Source: an uncultured Eggerthellaceae bacterium
GTDB lineage: Bacteria; Actinomycetota; Coriobacteriia; Coriobacteriales; Eggerthellaceae
Direction: 5' to 3'
DNA: 20,137 nt
Assembly: GCA_949450265.1 (NCBI GenBank)
Contig: CASTMW010000016.1
Span: forward strand, 1-20,137
In this document: in pieces, positions 15,179-20,137 of the stretch
Layout: the number at the start of each line of letters is the position of its first letter
How positions within the stretch are numbered: position 1 is the stretch's first letter
Program-made: the position numbers and the translations under genes
The notes under the pieces: model-generated
Seen by the model: only the letters and a program-made list of their open reading frames with translations
Database searches by the model: none
What the model was told of the DNA's origin: nothing

Positions 15179-16587
15179 ACGCGCGATTCGTCGAACCAGT
15201 CCCCGAACCGGGTGAACTCAGGATTGAAGGAGAGCGGGATGTCACGCAGGGCGCCATTGCGGTGCTTGGCCACCAGCAGTTCGGCCTTGCCCAGTTCGGG
15301 ACGTCCGTTCTCTTCGGCCTCAGCTTCGTCCATGCTGCGGTCGATGAACATGACGATGTCGGCGTCCTGTTCGATGGAGCCCGATTCGCGAAGGTCGGCC
15401 AGCATGGGGCGCTTCTTGCCGCGCATCTCCACCGCACGGTTCAACTGGGACAGCGCGATCACGGGCATGTCCATCTCTTTCGCCATGATCTTCAAGCCGC
15501 GGGATATCTCGCCCACTTCGACAGCGCGGTTGCCATCGCGGCGGACTTGCGGTGGCTGCATCAGCTGCAAGTAGTCCACGATGATGAGGCCCTCTTTGTC
15601 CGTACCGATGACATGGCGCAGTTCGCGGCGTGCCTTCGCGCGCGCTTCCATGATGGAGAGCCCCGGCGTATCGTCGATGAACATCTCCAGGTTGCTCAGC
15701 TTGGCGGATGCATCGGCGATCATGCCCCAGTCAGCTTCGGAGACCTTGCCGCTGCGGATGCGCGATAGGCTGACGCGCGCTTCGCTGCCCAGGATACGCT
15801 GGGTCAGCTGCCCGGCGCTCATCTCCAAGCTGAAGAAGGCCACGGCGGTGCCCAGCTTCGCTGCGTTCGTGGCAAGGTTCAGCGCGAAGGAGGTCTTGCC
15901 CACGCCGGGTCGTGCAGCGATGATGGCCAAATCTCCGCCACGGAGCCCATGGAAGAGCTCGTCGACATCGCGGAATCCGGTCGGCACGCCCACGATGCTG
16001 CTGCCTTGCTGCGAGAGACGGCTGAGCTCTTCGAACGCTTCGCCTACCAGCGCATCCATGCGAGCGAAGCTGGATGACACGCGTTTTTCGGTCACGTTGA
16101 AGAGGGCATGCTCGGCCTCTTCAACCACTTCGTTCAGGTCTTCGGGCGCGTCGTAGGCAAGTGCGTTGATCTCGGCGGCGGCGCGAATGAGCTCGCGTTG
16201 GATAGCTGTGCGCTTCACGATATGCACGTGGCGCTGCCAGTTAGTCAAAGCGAACGTGTTCGCGTTCAGGTCGGCCAGATACATGCGACCGCCCGCAGCA
16301 TCAAGCTGGCCTTTGGCATTCAACTTGTCTGCGAGCGAGATAGGATCGGGCGGCTGCCCGTCGCGCACCATCTCGAAGATGGATTCGAAGATGATGCGAT
16401 GCGAGGTGCGGAAGAAGTTCTCGGCCTTCAGTGCGATGGCTATCTCGTCGGCCACATCCGCATTCAGGATGCAGGCAGCCAGCACGGACTGCTCTGCTTC
16501 GATGTCGCTGGGGAGCTGTGCATGCTTACCAGGTGATTCCACCATGGGAACCACCTGGTAGCTTGCATTGTCCGTATTCGCGGGCAC
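15175..16587 (-). CDS. dnaB: Replicative DNA helicase
   Basis: A 470-residue DnaB, the hexameric 5'-3' helicase at the replication fork. The N-terminal domain begins near LPSDIEAEQSVLAACIL. The RecA-like domain has Walker A ARPGVGKTS (about 221-229), Walker B IIVDYLQLM (about 335-343) and the arginine-finger region after it. There is no intein. The listed start is GTG 16587, directly after the rplI TAG. ATG 16545 is a good alternative, with AGGTGG just upstream and an N-terminus closer to homologues. The gene follows rpsF-ssb-rpsR-rplI, a widespread order. Confidence 0.96.
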   Translation of the reverse strand: MPANTDNASYQVVPMVESPGKHAQLPSDIEAEQSVLAACILNADVADEIAIALKAENFFRTSHRIIFESIFEMVRDGQPPDPISLADKLNAKGQLDAAGGRMYLADLNANTFALTNWQRHVHIVKRTAIQRELIRAAAEINALAYDAPEDLNEVVEEAEHALFNVTEKRVSSSFARMDALVGEAFEELSRLSQQGSSIVGVPTGFRDVDELFHGLRGGDLAIIAARPGVGKTSFALNLATNAAKLGTAVAFFSLEMSAGQLTQRILGSEARVSLSRIRSGKVSEADWGMIADASAKLSNLEMFIDDTPGLSIMEARAKARRELRHVIGTDKEGLIIVDYLQLMQPPQVRRDGNRAVEVGEISRGLKIMAKEMDMPVIALSQLNRAVEMRGKKRPMLADLRESGSIEQDADIVMFIDRSMDEAEAEENGRPELGKAELLVAKHRNGALRDIPLSFNPEFTRFGDWFDESRV

Positions 16588-17193
16588 CTACTCGGCGGTC
16601 TCTTCGGCGACCGCTTCTTCGACGACGTCGGTGGCAACTTCGGCAGCAACGACCTCTTCAGCAGCTTCAACTGCCTCTTCCGCTGCTTCTTCGACCGCGT
16701 CTGCCACGGCTTCGCCAGCTTCCTCGGCCATTGCGGCACGGCTGGCAGCATCGCCTTCCACCACCACGTTGAGGGTGGCCTTGATGGTGCGATAGATGTT
16801 CACGGGCACCGGATAGGAGCCAGTGGCCTTGATGGGTTTGCCCAGCTCGATGCGGCGGCGGTCCACCTCGATGCCCAGCTGGTCCTTGATGGCCTCGGCA
16901 ATCATGGGTGCGGTGACCGAACCGAACAGCTGACCCTCTTCGCCCAGCTGCACTTCCACGCGCACGGTGGCGTTGTCCATCTTCTCCACCAGAGCGTTCG
17001 CATCGGCGATGCGCACTTCTTCGCGCTTCTCGATGTTCTTGCGGCGCTCGTCCAGCTGCTTCAGGTTGCCGGGTGTTGCTTTGACGGCATAGCCCTGACG
17101 CAGTAGATAATTGTTCGCGAAACCGCGGGAAACGTCGATGACGTCGCCTTCGCCACCGCGGCCACGCACTTCTTTAAGAAGGATAACCTGCAT
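16588..17193 (-). CDS. rplI: 50S ribosomal protein L9 with acidic C-terminal extension
   Basis: A 201-residue L9, against about 148 usually. Residues 1-148 form the normal protein: the N-terminal rRNA-binding domain MQVILLKEVRGRGGEGDV with RGFANNYLLRQG, the connecting helix and the C-terminal domain ending NVVVEG. Residues 149-201 are an added Ala/Glu/Val tail with no aromatic residues, probably helical and strongly negative. ATG 17193 follows AGGGGG. A longer open frame upstream overlaps rpsR and is not used. The stop abuts the dnaB GTG, and the gene lies 11 bases after rpsR. Confidence 0.95.
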   Translation of the reverse strand: MQVILLKEVRGRGGEGDVIDVSRGFANNYLLRQGYAVKATPGNLKQLDERRKNIEKREEVRIADANALVEKMDNATVRVEVQLGEEGQLFGSVTAPMIAEAIKDQLGIEVDRRRIELGKPIKATGSYPVPVNIYRTIKATLNVVVEGDAASRAAMAEEAGEAVADAVEEAAEEAVEAAEEVVAAEVATDVVEEAVAEETAE

Positions 17194-17204
17194 GTGAATG
17201 CCCC

Positions 17205-17468
17205 CTATCTGTTGCGGCGACGATCGCCACGCCCGCTGACCGCAGGCACCGAATAGGGAATGAGCGCCATGGTACGCGCGCGCTTGATGGCTTGCGCCAG
17301 ATCGCGCTGGTGCTGGTTGCACGCGCCCGTGACGCGCCGCGGCTTGATCTTGCCACGGTCGGTCGTGTATTTGCGCAGCATCTGAGTATCTTTGTAATCG
17401 ATGAACTCCACGTCTTCCTTGCAGAATTGGCACTGCTTGCGACGAGGCTGCTTAGCGTAATCGGCCAT
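17205..17468 (-). CDS. rpsR: 30S ribosomal protein S18, zinc-binding form
   Basis: An 87-residue S18, which pairs with S6 on the 30S platform. Residues Cys13, Cys16 (CQFC), Cys50 and His53 form a likely zinc site, so this is the C+ type of S18. The conserved DYKD...LRKYTTDRGKI and the basic C-terminus are present. ATG 17468 follows GAGAGG; the extra 17 codons of a longer frame run into the ssb end and are not protein-like. It sits 16 bases after ssb. Confidence 0.95.
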   Translation of the reverse strand: MADYAKQPRRKQCQFCKEDVEFIDYKDTQMLRKYTTDRGKIKPRRVTGACNQHQRDLAQAIKRARTMALIPYSVPAVSGRGDRRRNR

Positions 17469-17484
17469 GTTACCTCTCAACTTT

Positions 17485-17931
17485 CTAGAATGGGATGTCT
17501 TCGTCGTAAACCGAAGCATTGGTGTCGACAGCGGGCATCGCCGGGGCGCTGTATGCAGAGGCGTCCTGGGAGGTGTAGCTTCCCTGACCGCCCTGGCCGC
17601 CGTTGGCGCGGCTCATGAATTCCAGGTCGTCCACGATCACTTCGATCTTGGAGCGCTTCTGGCCGTCGCGTTCCCATTGGCTCCAACGCAGCTTGCCTTC
17701 GATGGTCACCTTGGTGCCCTTCGTCAGGTACTGTGCCACGTTGGCCGCGCGCGTGCCGAACATCGTGCAATCGATGAAGTTGGCGTAGTCCTCCCATTCG
17801 CCGGTCTGATTGTTCTTGCGGCGATCGTTCACGGCCACGCCCATCGACAGGATGGAGGTGCCGGATGCGGTGGTGCGGACTTCGGGGTCGCGGGTCAGGT
17901 TCCCGGATATGACGACACGGTTGATGCTCAT
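17485..17931 (-). CDS. ssb: Single-stranded DNA-binding protein
   Basis: A 148-residue SSB. The OB-fold opens MSINRVVISGNLTRDPEVR and includes FIDCTMFG and KGTKVTIEGKL. A Gly/Gln/Ser/Ala-rich linker (about 110-140) leads to the acidic tip DEDIPF, the partner-binding peptide of bacterial SSB proteins. A strong AAGGAGG site precedes the ATG. It lies between rpsF (18 bases) and rpsR (16 bases), the classic rpsF-ssb-rpsR order. Confidence 0.97.
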   Translation of the reverse strand: MSINRVVISGNLTRDPEVRTTASGTSILSMGVAVNDRRKNNQTGEWEDYANFIDCTMFGTRAANVAQYLTKGTKVTIEGKLRWSQWERDGQKRSKIEVIVDDLEFMSRANGGQGGQGSYTSQDASAYSAPAMPAVDTNASVYDEDIPF

Positions 17932-17949
17932 TGTCTCCTCTTTCCTTCG

Positions 17950-18243
17950 CTAGTCGCGGTCAGGGCGGTTCACGATCATGTGACGCTCTACCGCATCGTT
18001 GATGCGCAGCACGCGGTCAAGCTCTGCGATGCTTTGCGGGTCAGCGTGGAAATCAATGAGGGTGTAGTCGGCCTCGGCCAGACCGTTCACCTCATATGCC
18101 AGCTTGCGCTTGCCCCAATCGTCAACGTTGTCGATGGTGCCTTTGCCATCGGCGATAGCGGTCTCGATGCGCTTCATAGCGCCAGCGCGAGCCTCTTCGT
18201 CAATGGTTGGAGCGACAAAGAACAGCAGTTCATATGCCTTCAT
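17950..18243 (-). CDS. rpsF: 30S ribosomal protein S6
   Basis: A 97-residue S6. MKAYELLFFVAPTIDEE, the DDWGKRKLAYEV segment and the IVNRPD end are family-typical. It is the first gene of the cluster, with a near-perfect AGGAGGTGA ribosome-binding site. Upstream are a TACAAT box and a hairpin that may be an S6:S18 autoregulatory leader. It is divergent from the cas9 locus. Confidence 0.97.
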   Translation of the reverse strand: MKAYELLFFVAPTIDEEARAGAMKRIETAIADGKGTIDNVDDWGKRKLAYEVNGLAEADYTLIDFHADPQSIAELDRVLRINDAVERHMIVNRPDRD

Positions 18244-18268
18244 CAGCTCACCTCCTTTGGTCTAAACG

Positions 18269-18300
18269 GCTCCGGATAGGTGTCAAGATGTTCCCGGAGC
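18269..18300 (-). promoter_or_regulatory. rpsF leader hairpin, possible S6:S18 autoregulatory site
   Basis: On the minus strand GCTCCGG (18300-18294) and CCGGAGC (18275-18269) form a perfect 7-bp stem with an 18-base loop, 25 bases before the rpsF ATG. The 3' side holds CACC and CCG, which recall the CCG-containing mRNA motif known to bind the S6:S18 complex in many bacteria. The stem is seen directly; the regulatory role is inference. Confidence 0.4.
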
Positions 18301-18314
18301 AGGACAACTTGCCC

Positions 18315-18320
18315 ATTGTA
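18315..18320 (-). promoter_or_regulatory. Candidate -10 box of the rpsF operon
   Basis: TACAAT on the minus strand matches five of six -10 bases and lies about 70 bases before the rpsF ATG, so the leader hairpin would be in the transcript. No good -35 box lies at the correct distance. Confidence 0.4.
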
Positions 18321-18408
18321 GCAGAGTTGTCAGCCGATGGAAGCGCTTTTCCGTTCCATATCCACAACGCCGATCCCCCCCTGTTGCTTCTTACATCGCT
18401 TGGCTGCG

Positions 18409-18450
18409 GAAGGCAAGCCGGTGGCTCGGGGAGAAGCGCAGCTTGCCTTC
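18409..18450. repeat. 10-bp inverted repeat in the rpsF-cas9 intergenic region
   Basis: GAAGGCAAGC (18409-18418) and GCTTGCCTTC (18441-18450) are perfect inverted arms around 22 bases. No T-tract follows on either strand. It may fold in a transcript or bind a protein dimer; no family is recognised. Confidence 0.5.
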
Positions 18451-18588
18451 TTCGCGTTGCTGCAAGGTTCGGGTATCTCGATGCCCGAGCGGTCAGGCTG
18501 TGGGGCACCGCTATCTCCGAACCCGATCCCACTATAGCTGCGCCATCTGGCGCACCGAAGTCACGTTGGCGGCATCTGATGGGTGACT

Positions 18589-18753
18589 GATCTGATGCGA
18601 TGTTGATCTGCGTGCATGGTCGATCTGGTGTCGATCTGATCTCTGGGCATGATCGATCTGATGCCGATCTGATCTTCGTACTGATCCGATCTGTGCTGAT
18701 CCTGACACGGGTCTGACCGCAGTCTTATGCGGGTCTGATCTGTTGCATATCTG
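18589..18753. repeat. GATC-rich 33-bp degenerate tandem repeat (3 x 11-bp substructure)
   Basis: Five consecutive 33-base units start at 18589, 18622, 18655, 18688 and 18721. The first four begin GATCTG and the fifth is diverged. Within units an 11-base subunit of the form GATCTGATNNN recurs: copies at 18589, 18622, 18633, 18655, 18666 and 18688 are all in the same 11-base phase. Fourteen GATC tetramers start between 18589 and 18753, where chance would give fewer than one. There are no unique spacers, so it is not a CRISPR array. Function unknown. Confidence 0.8.
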
Positions 18754-18927
18754 ATCGAGGTCATTCTGGCTGGTAGCAGGGCTGTTCTGGTTCGATGGCG
18801 GCATGTATCAGAGATCCGATTTCCAAGTATCCCAAAATAGGTACAGCAGTAATGGATGGTCCGAGGTAGTATCAGGGGAGTTATCATAGCGAAGGGAGCG
18901 AGTGGTAGCGGTCGTTCGCAATGAACG

Positions 18928-18950
18928 AAAAAGAGCCCCGAAGGGCTCTT
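18928..18950 (-). terminator. Terminator of the predicted tracrRNA
   Basis: On the minus strand AAGAGCCC (18950-18943), loop TTCG and GGGCTCTT (18938-18931) form a perfect 8-bp stem continued by a T run to 18928. The plus strand has no T-tract after the stem, so the direction is minus, away from cas9. Confidence 0.85.
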
Positions 18951-19046
18951 GATGAGTCAAAGTTGCCGCCTACGCGGCGCTTGCGAACAAGCATTTTTGG
19001 CTATGCCGTATTTTGACTCGCAGTGACATCCCGACTGGTTATCAGG
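18928..19046 (-). ncRNA. Predicted tracrRNA, antisense to the cas9 leader
   Basis: Read on the minus strand, the parts of a tracrRNA appear in order. An anti-repeat region includes GAGTCAAAAT (19019-19010). A nexus-like stem GGC-ATA-GCC follows (19007-18999), then hairpin GCTTG-TTCG-CAAGC (18992-18979), hairpin GCCGC-GTAG-GCGGC (18978-18965), and a UUCG-capped terminator stem with a T run (18950-18928). The AAAAU-then-nexus arrangement parallels the S. pyogenes tracrRNA, which also lies upstream of cas9 on the opposite strand. The 3' end is well fixed; the 5' end is a guess, set to allow a 36-base anti-repeat. The prediction implies CRISPR repeats starting GUUUUGACUC or similar. No array in the window confirms it. 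Confidence 0.72.
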
Positions 19047-19087
19047 ACAGGGTGCACTTTAGCACATGTTAAGGAAAAGAGGAAGCT

Positions 19088-20137
19088 ATGCGTTTGCGCG
19101 GTTTGGAAGAATACAGCATCGGCTTGGATATCGGAACAGCATCGGTAGGCTGGTGCGTGCTCGATGCTCATGGTGACTTGTCGTACATGAAGGGCAAGCC
19201 TGCATGGGGAAGTCGGCTTTTTCCTTCGGCCGATCCGGCCGCAGACGCACGCATCGCACGCGGTCAACGGCGCAGATACATCAGAAGGCGGTGGCGTCTC
19301 GATCTGCTGCGATCGTTCTTTCAAGAAGATATGGATCAGTTCGACCCAGATTTCTTCATACGGCTGCGGCAGTCCCGGCTTTTGCCGGAAGATCGCAGCA
19401 TCGACTGTCGCGACTATCGCTACCCGCTATTCAACGATGCCGACTTCACGGAACAGCAGTACTATGAGCGTTTCCCTACCATCTACCATCTTCGCGCATG
19501 GTTGATGGAGACCGACGAGAAGGCCGATCTGCGCCTGATATACCTTGCTCTCCACAATATCGTGAAGCATCGGGGCAACTTCTTGCGACAGGGAGAGCGA
19601 TTCAGTGCGAAGGACGCCAATACGGCCGAAGCGATAGAGGATCTATGCACCGCATTGGACGAATGGTGCGAAGCGGAGGGCCTTTCGTGTGCGGCTTCAA
19701 CGAACGTAGGAAAGATCCGTAAAACGCTCGAAGATCAGAATGTTGCCCGGAGCGCGCGCCGCGACGATCTGGTGAAACTGTTCGCCATTGCAAGCGTTGA
19801 TAGTCGATCGGACGCGAAGAAGTTCGCAAAAGCGCTCGCATCGGCTATCGTTGGGTTGCAAGCCGATATGAAGGATATCTTCGGTGCGGAGGGCGAGAGT
19901 ACCAAGCTCAGGCTTTCCGATGAAGAGAAGGTGGAGGCATTTCGCCAGATCCTTCCCTCCGAAGGCGAGCCACTCTTCGATGCGATGCAGGCAACCTATT
20001 CCGCTTTCATACTGAGCGGAATCCTCTCGTCGTCAGAGCCCGAGACGGTGGGAAAGAGCATTTCGTTCCACAAGATGGCTGAATACGAGAAGTACAAAGA
20101 GGACCTGAAGCTCTTGAAGGCGCTGGTAAGGAAGTAT
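19088..20137 (+). CDS. cas9: Cas9 RNA-guided endonuclease, N-terminal 350 residues (cut by the window end)
   Basis: An open frame of 350 codons runs off the window edge. The RuvC-I motif YSIGLDIGTASVGW (9-22) has the catalytic Asp14. An Arg-rich bridge helix follows (about 53-77, GQRRRYIRRRWR). The REC region carries TIYHLR (131-136) and HNIVKHRGNFL (156-166), and KEDLKLLKALVRKY at the very end aligns with the DLTLLKALV region of S. pyogenes Cas9. HNH, RuvC-II/III and the PAM-interacting domain lie beyond the window. The REC resemblance and antisense tracrRNA suggest a II-A or II-C type, which needs the missing genes to decide. ATG 19088 is preceded by AGAGGAAG. The gene looks less GC-rich than the housekeeping genes, compatible with acquisition by transfer. 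Confidence 0.95.
   Translation, partial: MRLRGLEEYSIGLDIGTASVGWCVLDAHGDLSYMKGKPAWGSRLFPSADPAADARIARGQRRRYIRRRWRLDLLRSFFQEDMDQFDPDFFIRLRQSRLLPEDRSIDCRDYRYPLFNDADFTEQQYYERFPTIYHLRAWLMETDEKADLRLIYLALHNIVKHRGNFLRQGERFSAKDANTAEAIEDLCTALDEWCEAEGLSCAASTNVGKIRKTLEDQNVARSARRDDLVKLFAIASVDSRSDAKKFAKALASAIVGLQADMKDIFGAEGESTKLRLSDEEKVEAFRQILPSEGEPLFDAMQATYSAFILSGILSSSEPETVGKSISFHKMAEYEKYKEDLKLLKALVRKY

Larger units (their letters stand above)
18321..18927. other. Gene-free stretch between the rpsF promoter and the tracrRNA
   Basis: I see no credible protein gene here. It contains a 10-bp inverted repeat (18409-18450), a near-palindrome around 18470-18487 (CGGGTATC / GATGCCCG) and the 33-bp GATC repeats (18589-18753). 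The 170 bases after the repeats show nothing recognisable. Two minus-strand open frames across the repeats exist only because a 33-bp unit keeps every frame in phase. Confidence 0.6.

Noticed and set aside
18361..18540. Possible structured RNA (4.5S/SRP RNA, RNase P RNA or 6S)
   Set aside because: The GGAAGG segment and inverted repeats drew attention, but the SRP apical-loop motif and RNase P landmarks are absent on both strands.
18589..18753. Possible CRISPR array
   Set aside because: The units are contiguous and degenerate, with no unique spacers, unlike type II arrays with 36-base repeats and 30-base spacers.
18532..18887. Two overlapping minus-strand open frames with 11-residue repeats (RSDRHQIDHAQ-like units)
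   Set aside because: The 33-base DNA repeat is a multiple of three, so repeats appear in every open frame. There is no convincing ribosome-binding site or protein-like composition.

Overview
The window looks like chromosomal DNA from a GC-rich, anaerobic actinobacterium of the Coriobacteriia, most likely Eggerthellaceae. This is an inference from the gene content: an indolepyruvate:ferredoxin oxidoreductase with a PaaK-type ligase, a DUF6020-type membrane protein, an S6/SSB/S18/L9/DnaB cluster, and protein styles with acidic Ala/Glu-rich tails. No species can be named from sequence alone.

Layout. (1) 148-1776 (+): a sodium:solute symporter, followed by a strong and unusually long intrinsic terminator. 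(2) 9611-2007 (-): a tightly packed run of a DUF6020-like membrane protein, purE, iorA, iorB and a phenylacetate-CoA-ligase-like gene. Several of these overlap, so the run is probably one operon. (3) 9948-9873 (-): tRNA-Phe(GAA) with its own promoter-like boxes and terminator. (4) 11983-10142 (-): a HemN/HemW-like radical SAM protein and a small A24 prepilin peptidase. (5) 18243-12110 (-): rpsF-ssb-rpsR-rplI-dnaB, a small two-helix membrane protein, purA and purD. (6) 18244-19087: a gene-free 0.84-kb stretch with a possible S6:S18 leader hairpin, a GATC-rich 33-bp tandem repeat and a predicted tracrRNA on the minus strand. (7) 19088 to the window end (+): the first 350 codons of a cas9 gene, cut by the window edge.

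How the genes fit together. IorA/IorB oxidatively decarboxylate aryl pyruvates to aryl-acetyl-CoA with ferredoxin as acceptor, and the adjacent ligase interconverts aryl acetates and their CoA thioesters, so this is an aromatic amino-acid fermentation module. PurE, PurD and PurA supply purine synthesis, but purE sits in the aromatic operon, away from purA-purD. The rpsF-dnaB group joins ribosomal and replication proteins, as in many bacteria.

The most interesting part is the right end. It holds the start of a type II CRISPR-Cas locus. On the strand opposite cas9 lies a tracrRNA-like element with a repeat-like stem region, a nexus, two short hairpins and a UUCG-capped terminator. Beside it is an odd 33-bp (3 x 11 bp) GATC repeat. 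The CRISPR array, cas1 and cas2 are not in this window.
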